64,000 bases of DNA from contig JASISA010000022.1 of assembly GCA_031771865.1 (NCBI GenBank), positions 1,922,001 through 1,986,000 of the forward strand, read 5' to 3'. Made by a program: the position numbers and the translations under genes. Within the stretch, counting starts at the first letter, position 1. The number at the start of each line of letters is the position of its first letter. This document shows positions 32,456 to 44,353 of the stretch, in pieces. This stretch comes from Nothophaeocryptopus gaeumannii (taxonomy: Eukaryota; Ascomycota; Dothideomycetes; Mycosphaerellales; Mycosphaerellaceae). Under the pieces are notes generated by a model, which was not told where the DNA came from, searched no databases, and was given only the letters and a program-made list of their open reading frames with translations.

Positions 32456-34992
32456 CTAACCCATGGGCTGCTTCATCAACAACATCGCATTGTCCAGAAA
32501 CCCCTCTATCAGGTTCATATAGCCCGACCCACCTTCTTGCAGTTTCGCCATCTGCTCTCTTAGAGGCTTCGAGTCAAGTTCAATTTCCAATTCATACTTC
32601 GGCGCCATGCTCGCTGTATCCACCCGTGTAAGGTCGATCTGATAGGCGAGATGTTTGTATGAGAGGCGGTCCTTCTTTCGCTCAGGCTGCGACGGCTTGT
32701 CGAGGTCATCGTAGAGTGCAGCAGGATCGATGTGAGGCCGGTCGAGGTTGACTTCGAGATTCATGCTGATGCGCATATCGTAAGGCTCTTGCGGATTGAA
32801 GATATGCAGATTTCCGAGGGGTATTTTGACGATCTGAGCTTTGACTTGATGTGTATCGTTATCGGTGGTGGTGCGGAGCTTGATTTCTCGTCCCTTAGGT
32901 CGGTTGTGGACACAAGGAGGAAGTAGACCCTGCCCTGTCTTGGACAGCGTTTGGAAGCGATCCGTCTCGCGGAGGTGTTTATACGCCATATTGACGCGGC
33001 CTCTCTCTTCAAGCGATTTTCGAGTGGCATTGTTGAGGAAGTCATTCATGGTCTTGTGTCCGACCTGTCCGATGTCAGTATGAAGCCCACGTCAGTTTGA
33101 GCAGATATGACACTCACATGGTTCATTGAGCTCTCGAATCGACACTTCCGATCTGCGTAGTCCGTGTTGACCACGACCATATTGCTGACGGGCAGACTGA
33201 CCCTGTCGTTGCTGTGGTCGTCAATCAGCGTGCCAATTTTCCCTTCGATCTCTATAGTGCCCTCCTTGGGGTCCCATCCGACATCCTGGTTCTGATGCAG
33301 CATGCTATAAAGCCAGTCGCCAACCGCTTTTGCAATGGGTGATATCGGCGCCGTGTTGAGTATGGACTTCTCCCAACGAGGGAACGGAGGCACCGCCATT
33401 TCGCCACCGTTGGTCTGCGGTGTTGGTGCGTGAGGTGGAGGGTGCTGTCCGTTAGTTTGCTGTGATGGCGGGGGTCGGGCCTGCTGATGTTGCTGAGGCG
33501 GGGCCTGGTTTTGAGCTTGAGGCGGCTGCTGCGGCTGCGCCTTCATTGTGCCGTTTGGTACACCGCTAGTAGAGAAGCGTGGATTCTGGGTGTGCAAGTT
33601 TGCCCAGATAGGCCGCTGAGTAGCGTACTTGCGTCGCTTTTCGCGCTTGAGAGGCGGTGCAGCTTCCGATAACTCAGACTCGGCGGATCGCTTCATTGGA
33701 TTTGCGGCCGGTGAAGTGCCGTGTGATGGCGGGGCAGTATTCTGTCTGTGGGATGTAGGTGACAGAGCTTGCAATGGCTGGAGAGGTGCTTGTAAGTGCT
33801 GGATGGGTTCTGGACGGTTTTCGTTGTTAAGCGGAAGCAGAAGTTTATTATTCGAGGACAAAGAAAGCTCTGGTCTTGGACCGGGCATGTGTGAAGGCGC
33901 CTGCGAAACTTCACTTGCTTGATGAGGATAATGTGGCTGTGCATATGAAGGAGTTGTCGCCGCGTGCACGTGATTTGGTGTGTCTGAATGAGGCGCCACA
34001 CTTGCACTGTTGGGTTGCAGCGAGCTGCGTGCACTGTAAACTTCTTGCTGGCTGCTGTTTCTGGAAACAAGGGATGGTGGTCTGGGTGGAATCTTTGTCT
34101 TCGGGCTCACAGACACACTGCGCTCGCGTTCCGTCAGACTCTGATAGTCGCTCCCACTTCGTCGCTGTGGTGATGGCCGATGCTGAGCCGAAGGCGAATC
34201 TAGCAAATGGCCAATGCTGCTCTGATGCTGTGCCGGAGAACCCATCGACATGCCATTCGAGGCCCCAGAAAATGTTCGCGAGTGGAATGGGCTGGCTGCA
34301 TCGTACTGATTGCTTGAATGTCGTGGAATATGCGTTGGCGGGCCCAACGGCGTGTTTGGTTGGGAGTGCTGGTAGGCGTGCGGAGGTGGTTGCTGTTGCG
34401 GAGGAGGTGGATGGCCCATCGCCGTGAGAGGGCTGTGCCGCATCGAGTGTGGAGTCTGGCTGTGGTGCGAAGAAGGCGTTGGCGACTGCGACGGATGCTG
34501 CTGGCCATACATGCCCGGCCCATGCTGTGAAGGCGAAGGCTGCGCAAAGGGGTATCCGTGACTTGGAGGGCGAGCGCCCGGTGTGATGACTGATTGCGGC
34601 TCGTACGTCCTATATGGCTGATGCTGGCCAGCGCCTAGTCCCGCTGTCGCTGGACTTTGCAGTGGTGGATGTTGCTGGTGTGGGAATGGATACTGTGCTC
34701 CGCCCGGCAGATGCGCAGAGCCTGGTGTATGCAATGGTGTCAAGCCTCTACTCTGCGATTGACTGTGTGGGCCTACAGAGCCAGAATGCGGCGGATACAC
34801 AGGTGTCGGCGGCTGTTCGTGCCTGGGCTGCGAGTATGCTCTAGGTACTGCTGAAGGCGCGCCGTTTGGACCAGCCAGAGACGGCTGCGGCGCACTGCCT
34901 CTGCCTATGGGTGCGAGAGGAGGCGGTGGTGAGCCGTGCGATTTCTTTTTCTCCGGCGCCGGGCCATCATTGAGCATAGCAGATAGATCCAT
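32456..34992 (-). CDS. CET1: mRNA-capping enzyme beta subunit, RNA 5'-triphosphatase (CET1)
   Basis: Exons 33118..34992 and 32456..33064 flank a 53-nt intron (donor GTGAGT) and encode 827 residues. The enzyme removes the gamma phosphate of nascent pre-mRNA, the first capping step, in the nucleus. The catalytic domain is C-terminal, from about residue 540. The first metal-binding beta strand is EIEGKIGTLID (581-591) and the last is KYELEIELDS (781-790); both glutamate pairs characteristic of the fungal triphosphate-tunnel metalloenzymes are intact. The first 500 residues are Pro/Gln/His/Ser low complexity with a basic patch LKREKRRKYATQRPIW just before the domain. Filamentous-fungal orthologs also have long disordered N-termini, but this one is notable. 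Confidence 0.93.
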
Positions 34993-35983
34993 GTTGCTCC
35001 GTCCTGCCGCTCCCGGCGCGGATGTCTACTTCTTTCCAATCTCTCGAACGTCTCTTGACGGTTTCAACAGGCGCTTTTCGGCGCGCAAAACGACGATTGC
35101 GCGTCCCTTCTGGCCATGTGAGGCGCTGTGGAGATGCCGCGGGTGGTATATGGACGGAGGGCTTCCCTGGTCGATAAGAGATCGGGAGGAAGCTTGCGAC
35201 TGCGGAATGTACACGTAGACCTCGCAAGCTGACAGACTATTATTACAGCGGGGGAATCGAAGAGCCCAGAATTACGGCGACGGCGAAGGGAGTGGGCGAC
35301 AGCAGTTGTGTGGAGGGTGGGAGGTGTATGATTGCAACGTATCTGAATTCACATGAACCTCAAACAGAAGTCCACTTGGCGCAGATCGACAGAACGCTGG
35401 CCGAGGGTGATGTTCCTCTCACCGGTCGGTCGATATCACGTCCTGCAGGAGCTACACGAGGATTGAATGTACAGTGTGATATGTGACAATCTATATAACA
35501 AACGTTCTCCGAGTGTGCGGCACAGTATGGAGGTCATATCGTCGGAGTCCTGTATGCCAGGAAAGTCGTATCGTGTTCGCGCCTCAGGCTTCAAGGCTTG
35601 GCGGGCTTAGCGTGTTCTCCGGCTGCCGGCGATGATGCAGCCGCGCAACGAACGCTTGCCTCAGTGTCTGTCCTCGTGAAGCAAGCTCTCTGGTGCTGCC
35701 GGCCATCAACGTCCGTCAACCACCACAACCCATCGCACCCCATCACACAATCTGCCACCATCTGGCTTGGATTCACGCCCGCCATACAGTCCCTTCTGTT
35801 CGACGACAGCTGCACCCACCGAGCGGCAGTCCCTGACAAGCAGCTCCGCGCGACTCTGCTTGGGGCTTCTATCGCCTTCGGCTTTGGAAGCACCTGTTTC
35901 CTTCCAGCACACTCGCCATCCCACCCATCGACACGCCATACCACCAATCACTTCTTCATAGTGCACCGCACCGCGCACCCACC
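34993..35983. other. divergent promoter region of CET1 and RPN2
   Basis: About 1 kb between the starts of CET1 (-) and RPN2 (+). No gene recognised; likely holds both promoters and leaders. Confidence 0.4.
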
Positions 35984-38900
35984 ATGGTTGGCCTCACATC
36001 CGCCGCCGGCGTGGTAGGCTTCCTATCCGAACAAGACCCGGCGCTGCAGGCGTTTGCGTTGGAGCGTCTCAATGAGGAGATCGATACCGTGTGGACAGAG
36101 GTTTCGGCCTCCATTGGTACAATGTGAGTACTGGATCTGCCTCGCTGCGCACGTGGATAGACACCATCGCCGGCGTGATGGCATATGACATCTTGCGCTA
36201 CCGGGGAACAGAGGAGCTGACATAGCGTGACAAACAGAGAGTCTCTCTATGAAGACGATTCCTTCTCCCATCGCGAGCTGGCTGCACTAGTCCTATCCAA
36301 AGTCTACTACCAACTTCAGGAATATGACGAGTCCATGGTCTTCGCGCTCGGCGCAGGCAAGCTATTTAACCTGGACAACGCCGGCGAATACGAGGAGACC
36401 ATTGTCGCCAAGTGCATCGACACCTACATCGCCCTCTGTGCCCTTCACAACCCGCCCACGCCTGTGACAGGTACTGGCCGACAAGGCTCCGTCGATCCCG
36501 CAAACACGAGCTCGCCAACTACGCCCTTCTCCCAATCCGCGATCCCCTCAAAATCACTTCTCTCCCGCGATGATGAGAAGGCCTGGGATACGTCTGCACC
36601 AGGGGGTGGCAATGCTGGCGTGGCTGGCGCGCATCCGCATCCTTTGACTTTGCCCAACCCAGTCAAGAAGAATTTGCAGACGGTTATCCGGAGGATATTC
36701 GAAAGCTGCTATGAGATTGGCGCCTACAAGCAGGTTGTTGGCATTGCTGTGGAGGCTCGGAGTATGGAAGTCCTGAAGGAAGCCATTCTGCGGTCGAGCA
36801 AGGAAGAGACAGGCAAGGGCAAGAAAGCGGCGACAGCTGGTGGTCAAACTGAGGATCTCATGGAGTATGTGCTGGATATCTGCATGAACGTGGTGCAAGA
36901 GCGTGGACTTCGCAACGAGATACTTCAGCTCATCCTTGATCTGCTGAACGACATCCCCAGCCCAGACTATTTCGCCATTGCACGCTGCGTTGTCTATCTC
37001 AACCAACAGTCCATGGCCTCGAACATGCTGCGAACTTTGGTCAAGAAAGGCGATGGCAAGTCGTTGGCAATCGCCTACCAGCTGTCCTTTGATCTTTATG
37101 AGAACGGTACCCAGGAGTTCTTGCAGAAAGTCATGGACGAGCTCCCAGAGGACGACGCCGAGACATCGCAGATGAATGGCAGTGCTGTTCGACCCTCGAC
37201 ACCGCACCCCAACCAGTCAGAAGACGCGACAGAGTCCGATCAGCTACTATCTGAGCTCAACGACTCTGCCGGAGCACCTCAAACATCGACAGTGGTGACG
37301 TCGAGAACGAAGCCGAAATCTGAGACTGAGCAGAGCAAGGCATACTCATCGATAAGGAACATCTTGCGTGGTACAACCAGCATTGAATTAAACCTCGAAT
37401 TCCTCTACCGGGCAGCGCACACTGACCGCGCCATCCTGAACAAAGTCCGGGACTCATTAGAGGCGCGAAACAGCATCTTCCACACCTCGGTCACGTTTGC
37501 CAATGCTTTCATGAATGCCGGGACAACGGTAGACACCTTCTTCCGAGACAACCTCGAGTGGCTCGGCAAGGCTGTTAATTGGAGCAAGTTCACCGCCACA
37601 GCAGCCTTGGGCGTGATTCATAGAGGCAATCTCAACAACGGCCAAAAGCTACTGGAACCCTATCTGCCGAAGGAGACCGCCAACGCTAGCGCCGGCAGCA
37701 CGTACAGCCAAGGTGGCTCATTGTACGCCCTTGGACTGATCTACACAAACCACGGCACCCATGTCCTGGACTACCTGCGTGGTCAGTTCAGGGCTACACA
37801 GGAGGAAGTGGTCCAGCACGGTGGTGCTCTTGGTCTTGGTGTCGCTGGCATGGCCACTGGCTCAGACGAGATCTACGATGAGCTCAAGAATGTTCTCTAC
37901 GCTGACTCGGCCATCAACGGCGAGGCTGTTGGTCTCGCCATGGGTCTTGTCATGCTTGGAACTGGCAACGTCCGTGCGTTGGAAGACATGTCCCAATACG
38001 CGCACGACACCCAGCACGAGAAGATTGTCCGCGGTCTGGCCATGGGCATGGCCCTCATCATGTATGGCAGACAAGAGGGCGCAGATGTGCTTATCTCTAA
38101 CCTACTCGAGGACGCTGATGCGGCGTTGAGGTACGGAGGTATCATGACCATTGCTCTTGCGTACTGTGGCAGCGGCAGCAACAAGGCAGTGCGAAGACTA
38201 TTGCATGTCGCAGTATCGGATGTGAGCGACGATGTTCGAAGAGCGGCTGTCATGAGCTTAGGCTTTGTGCTCTTCAGAAAGCCAGGCAGCGTCCCAAGAA
38301 TGGTCGAGCTGCTTTCAGAGAGTTACAACCCTCATGTGCGATACGGTGCCACCATGGCTCTTGGTATTGCGTGCGCAGGCAGTGGACTTGACGAAGCAAC
38401 GGATCTGTTGGAGCCGATGATGAAGGACTCTGTCGACTTCGTACGCCAGGGTGCTTTCATCTCCATGGCAATGATCATGGTGCAGCAAAACGATGCCATG
38501 AACCCGAAGGTCAGCGCCCTCCGCAAGCAGCTTCAGAAGTCGATTGCCGACAGGCACGAAGATGCCATGGCCAAATTTGGCTGTGCTCTTGCACTCGGTA
38601 TCATTGACGCTGGTGGCCGAAACTGCACCATTGGCCTCCAAACACAGACTGGGAACCTCAATATGGCCGGCATTGTCGGCATGGCTGTGTTCCTTCAATA
38701 CTGGTACTGGTTCCCTCTCACTCACTTCCTGGCGCTCTCCTTCACACCCACCGCCATCATTGGCGTTGACTCAGATCTGCAAATTCCGAGCTTCAAGTTC
38801 CACAGCAACACCCGGCCGAGCATGTTTGACTACCCGCCTGAAGTGGAGGTCAAGACGGAAGAGGCACCTGAGAAGGTCAAGACCGCGGTGCTCTCCACTA

Positions 38901-39534
38901 CTGCGCAAGCTAAGCGGAGAAAGGCGGCCAAGGACAAGCAAAACCGGAGAGAGAGCATGGATGTCGATCCAACACCGACAACTCCCAAGCCAGACGCTGA
39001 TGGAGACAAGATGGATACTGACGACACCGTCATCGACACCAGCAAAGCTGGCGAAGACAAGGATAGCGAGAAGGAGAGCAATAGGAAGAAAATCGAAAAG
39101 GAGAAGGTGGGCTACGATCTGGAGAACATGAGCCGTGTCCTACCTGCGCAGATCAAGTACATTAGCTTCTCTCCGGAGGGGCGGTATCAGCCCGTCAAGA
39201 AGGTAAGCATAGACCGTACTATTGTCGTTGAGAAAACATCTTGCTAACATGAATCCAGCCTACCGGCGGTGTCATCCTTCTTGAGGATACCAAGCCAGAC
39301 GAATCGAAGAGGCTACTCGAGCTGAAGGCGAAGAAGAAGACCACCGCTCAAGCACCGACGCCCGGTGGTGGTGCAGCCAGCGCGCCCCCAGAGGACCACG
39401 CCATGGACCTTAACATTCCTGCGCTTGGTGGTGCGGCCGCCGCCGCTGGTGTGCTCACTGCTGTTGACGAAGATGAGGACGGGGAGGAAGCGCCTGTACC
39501 GGATGAGTTCGAGCTGGATGAGGAAGAGGAGTAA
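35984..39534 (+). CDS. RPN2: 26S proteasome regulatory subunit RPN2
   Basis: Exons 35984..36123, 36238..39202 and 39259..39534 encode 1126 residues, the normal fungal length. RPN2 is the large scaffold of the 19S base that contacts RPN1, RPN10 and RPN13. The N-terminus is GLTSAAGVVGFLSEQDP. The toroid of proteasome/cyclosome repeats is clear: GSLYALGLIYTNHG, HGGALGLGVAGMATGS, GEAVGLAMGLVMLGTGN, KIVRGLAMGMALIMYGRQ, RYGGIMTIALAYCGSGS, DDVRRAAVMSLGFVLFRKP, VRYGATMALGIACAGSG, then VGMAVFLQYWYWFPLTHF. The C-terminal region has an acidic Lys/Glu linker and ends in an acidic tail (FELDEEEE). Introns are 114 nt and 56 nt. Confidence 0.97.
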
Positions 39535-42104
39535 AGTAGGGCGAGGAATAAAGCTCGAACTTGAGCTTGAGGAAGAGAAGCAGAGACGAGTCGAGCGGGA
39601 CTCTTGAATGCAGCCCTGTACCTGTACCTACACGGCGGACCATGGACCGGTTCCGCCTGCGCGCTCCCGATGAATGGTTTGAGCGCGATTCGTGTATTCG
39701 TTCATCGTTCATCCACACACTGAGTCTCGGTCTCGGAGCGGTAGAAATGGGCTCATGCTGAGAGATGTATAATTATGAATACTAGTACCGTATGAGATAG
39801 TTCTCTTGTGGAAGCTCGACAGCCCTGTAGCAGTTCGGTCTTGGTTCTCAATATCCTGGTCGTCAGTTTGTCATTATGCAGGTCAGCCGTTCGACCGGAG
39901 GTCGCATACAGTACCTTGGAGGAGAACCTTGCCCCTTGCTTGCAAAGGTGGTCGATAAGGTAGCTCGCTGGGGGCTAGGGAGTGTGGTCATCTCATCATT
40001 AGAGCAGATTTACGGCCGCAAATACCTTTCATGCACCGCTCAAATAGGTGAGATGGTAGGTAGCTGGTAGCTAGGATATTGACTCCAGGCCCGAAACTTA
40101 ACTTTCGATTAGCTTCCACAGCTTCTATATTTTAGCAGCCTCTTTACCGCATAAGGAAGGAAGTCTATGCTAAGTGTAGCCGAGCTTGTACCTAATGCGC
40201 GATTCTCTATACCTCCGAATAGGGAAAGCACCTGCTCTGTCTAATTTCAAGTAGCTAAGGTAACGCATTTGGAGACAGTCTCTCTCGAAGGTTACGTCTA
40301 TTCGTAGAGAGTGGGCGTAGAGAGGATAATGAAATCGTTTTTAGTATCTCAACTCGTTGTTTTAAAAAGAAAGCACGCCTGATGTACTTCACGACAACAA
40401 CAACAAGCTTTACTTTTCGGGCATAGTAAGGTCAACAAGTTTCGAGCGGGCCGCTGTAAGTGTAGAGTTTGGAGCAATAAATCTGCTCTGGTGCTGACGT
40501 GTTTTTTTCTTTTGGCTATAGAACATTCGATTGAGCTTCTAAGTATTGTATGCTCGGCCAAGGGTCTCGCCATCACTTGTTCGAGATGCTTCCGGTCCTT
40601 GACTAGCTCAGAGCTTCTTGTTGCGGTAGCTATACGGATTGAAGAAGTCAGAGGAGAGTTTGCGTGGGAAGGCGAGTCCCGGAAAGGTTGATTTGACCAA
40701 GTGAGAAGGTGGAGGACTGTGAGGCTTTGGATAGTAGAGTGTTTCGTGTGGAAGATCTGACTTACTGTAAACCAACCACAAAGGCTTGGCGCACAAAGCG
40801 ATGCTTCCTTCCGAGTTCTCCTCAGCCTCGGCGTCTCCATCTCTAGACACGTCGATGTTCTCCAAGCAAGACGCAAGACGGGAAGCGTGGCGTGTCAACG
40901 CTGGAGTCTCATGAGGCTCACGATGTACAACGTCGTCGGTGGTTTCAACTGGAGACTTGGTCGTGGTCTCGCAATACGAGCCGCACTTGGACGGGCTTGT
41001 GAGTTTTGACACGAGTCAGCTTTGTCGCCCACCCAGGCACGCCTGTTTCCAAGTCCTGCCTCGACCTGCCGCTTCAGGCACACCGCCTATCTAAAAGGCT
41101 ACTACTCACTCACTCTCATCATCTCCTCGCGTGCGCCACTCCCACCCTGGTACTTGAATCTGCCTCGGAAGAACATCGGCTTGCCGATCCAACTGCCGAC
41201 CTCTGGACTCGGGCTGCAAGCCTCCATCAGGGCATGGCTGCGAATGAGCGAACCGTCTGTCCTCATAGCAGCTCTAGTACAGCTGCCGTGTCGTGTCGTA
41301 GTCTCTGCCCATTTCGGCTCGGAACGCCGCCAAGTGAGAAGGTCCGGCGGCCACTACTCGATATGCATACAGACGGTGTGTGCCTTGTGCCCGGTACGCT
41401 GCCGATCAGTCGCTCAGCAAGATGGAGTAGCCTAGCGCAGATCCGTCAACTTCACCGCTGTGTACCACATCGTACATCACGACAATCAGAGGATACCACG
41501 GAGAATACTCCGATCTGTATTCCAGTCGTCGGACATCATCCTATACACACATCGCTCAGCAGGAAGTTCTCGAAGAGGTGAGCTCGCTCAGCATGCAGCC
41601 AAATACTGTATTGATTCAGATTCCTTGCTTGACCACACCTGCCAACGAATCTCCCGACGCCGTGTAACACTCTTACAGCATTGCACCATCCGCGCCCGTC
41701 ACTTTCAAACTCACGAATTCGAGCTCCGCGCGTATCTTTCTCGTGCATTCATGCCGCAACCCGCCATGCCGCCCAGCGTCTCGTGGTCGAGGTTGCAGAA
41801 GTTGCGGCTTTGGTTCTCGACTCGCTCTCCCGGCATCATCCCAGGTCTAGCCAATGCCCTTTCGTTCCCACGCTTTACTTCACTAGGTTCTGGCACATCC
41901 ACAGATGCTCCACTTATGGAAGTCAAGAGGTACAAAACCACCTTTTTCCGCTCTATACTTATACACGTCTCATCCGTGCCTGTCTATCTTGAGTCCTTCC
42001 AAACACTGTCAGGCCACAGTACGAATACTTCTTTCAGCCATGTTTAGCGACTGAGCAGAGAGAGGACATCGCGTTGAGTTCGACGACGAGCTTCGGTAGC
42101 GAGG
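39535..42104. other. 2.6 kb without a recognised gene
   Basis: The longest gap in the window. The part at about 40000-40400 looks more A+T-rich, with TAGCT-like runs. On the minus strand a frame of about 130 codons (41012 to 40608) has no ATG, is preceded by UGA, and carries a consensus GTAAGTCAG donor after WLVYS at about 40765; it might be an exon of an unrecognised gene. I do not call it. Confidence 0.3.
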
Positions 42105-43804
42105 ATGCGAATACCGCCAATTGAGGTCATTTTCTCTTGGCCGAGACCAAACTACGTGAGTGAGACTGACCTTACTTGCGCTTGGACAGATCATGCATAG
42201 CAATATGTCCTGACATATGAACAGGTCAATCCGGAAACAAGAGGCAATACCCTTCTTATCTTGATGGTCGTCTTCTCGACATTGGCAGTCCTTGCGGTTG
42301 TCGGTCGGTTCTACTCCCGTCTGGTGATTAAGAACTGGTTCGGCTGGGTAAAGCGCTTTCTTGGCTTTGCGTCGGCTTGTGCTAATGCTGAACAAGGATG
42401 ATGGAGCTATCATTGTTGCTCTCATGTTCGTAAGTCACCGTCTGGCACACCGAAGGCAAACAAGACTGACGTCCTTCAGACAATTGCCATGAACGTCTCA
42501 GTGATATTGGCGAATCGAAAATATGGCTGGGATCGGTATGTCATTCAGTAACGGACGTCTTCTAATCTCAATCATATTGACCCCGTTCTAGACATATCTG
42601 GGACACGGAGTATGCTATGATTCAAAATGCCAACATCATCGCCTTCTCCGCCAAGTTGCTCTTCGTCGGAGCAGCTACGTTCACTTGAATCTCACTCATC
42701 TGCTTCTATTACAGATTGGTCCGAGGCTCTGATATCGCCTGGTTCACGCGTGTCCTGCATGCTTCCATGTTTTTCGTTGTGGCCCTGGGTATCAGCTTCA
42801 CCTGTATCGGGATCTGGCTCTGCGTGTACGATTTCCGTGACCTCGACTTGGATGACAAAAGTACTAACATCTTTATAGCCCGGTAAAGTCATACTGGGTC
42901 TATCCTCCAATGCAGCACTACAAATGCAAGGACGAAGGAGTTATGACGCTCGTTGTCGGCATCCTGAACTGTGTCGCTGACTTGCTCACCACGGTGCTAC
43001 CTATTCCGCTGGTCGTGCGGTTGAAGATGCCGTTGAAGCATAGGATCGGTGTCTGCATCTTGCTCGGGTTGGGCTTCATTGTCACAACTGCTGGCGTCGT
43101 GAGAACGTACTACATTTGGTACTCGCTCATAAAAAGCTGGGACGAGGTACGCATCATGAGATGAAAAGTAATGATGCAGCACTAACTCGAAAAAAAGACC
43201 TGGTTTTCATATCCTCTCTGGATCTGTTCTGCGATCGAGATTGACCTCGCTGTGGTAAGTTGATCCTCATGAACCGCGTTCAAAACTACCATTGATGATT
43301 TTCGAGATATGCGCCTGCGCTCCAGCATTGAAACCATTACTACGCCAACCGATAGCTTCCATCACATCCAAACTTTCTTTCATATGCTCAAAAGGCAGCC
43401 GCGGCCAATTACCCTCCGACTCACGAAACGTCCAAGAACAGCAAGGTTTCGGCAGCGAAAGCAAATCCTCCATCTGGAGATGCCTTTTTCGAAGAAGAGA
43501 CACCTCTGCAAAAGACAGCGTCTGGGACGGAGATGAAGAGTGCGGCACGCTGCGCCTCGACACAAACAATTCGGAAGAGGAAGGTGTGACATCTATTAGT
43601 ATCACGCCAGGGAAAAGAGACGATGATGCAATCATACCGTGGCCTGCACGATTACCTTCGAGAAAGGGGACTTCGACGCCCACGAGTGCGCCGACGTGGG
43701 AGATTATGAAGAGGCAGGGTATTGAGCAGGAGGTCTCGTACCTCACGCATCAGGATAGCAGGAGTCCTGAGGGGATGAGGGAGTTGATTTTGCCGGAACC
43801 GTGA
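42105..43804 (+). pseudogene. rhodopsin-like (PTH11/SAT4-type) integral membrane protein with one in-frame UGA
   Basis: Eight exons (42105..42155, 42225..42347, 42397..42429, 42480..42535, 42592..42825, 42879..43146, 43198..43254, 43307..43804) join in phase to 440 codons including the final stop. Introns are 49-69 nt with good ends. The protein begins MRIPPIEVIFSWPRPNYVNP, then has seven hydrophobic segments: LLILMVVFSTLAVLAVVGRF, DGAIIVALMFTIAMNVSV, IIAFSAKLLFVGAATF, FFVVALGISFTCIGIW, LVVGILNCVADLLTTVLPI, ICILLGLGF-like VCILLGLGFIVTTAGVV and IDLAVICACAPALKP. This is the fungal rhodopsin-domain membrane family, probably receptor-like in the plasma membrane. Codon 120 (42686-42688) is UGA between ATFT and ISLICFYYRL, inside a conserved helix. 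All else looks intact, so the lesion is recent, tolerated or an assembly error. Confidence 0.78.
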
Positions 43805-44353
43805 ACCTCACACGTTGAGAGAGTCATGGACCTTGAAAGAAGAAGCAGCCGATTTTGCCGAGATCCTGATACGCCTTCGAGGTCTAGGGAGGTGGTGACC
43901 GAAAAGGCACGAATAAACGACACGCCGCAACAGTACCGAACATAGGGCATACAAGTGTATCGATGAGCAGACTGAGTTTATGGCGAGATGATACCTTGAG
44001 AAGCAATCAGTTCCTGGCGTTTGAATGCTGGGATAAGATGTCCAAGAGATGGGATATGATGCAATGAGATCTATGAAAATGAGTATTGGTACTAATGAGA
44101 CATATGTAGGAGGGCGAACACAACAAATCCGTGCTTATCGTTTACTACATCTCACGATACCCGACCCATCTTCATCCACGGAAAACTCGCTCACATCGCC
44201 TTGTCAGCAACAGATATCTGGTATCCGCTGGAGCACACCAAGCATAGTCCGACTCAATATGGTTCTCATTAGCTTCTGGATCGCTCTCGAGTTTCAAGAG
44301 AAGATCTTACTTACCTTGGCCCTCACTCGCTCGTTGCAGCACCTTCACATACG
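43805..44353. other. convergent intergenic gap, no gene seen
   Basis: Between the rhodopsin-like gene (+) and the Ser/Thr-rich protein (-). No recognised content. Confidence 0.35.

Noticed and set aside
32930..33000. shared string YKHLRETD / RNHLRETD between CET1 and coiled-coil protein B
   Set aside because: A short chance match; the surrounding sequence is unrelated and CET1 is clearly a triphosphatase.
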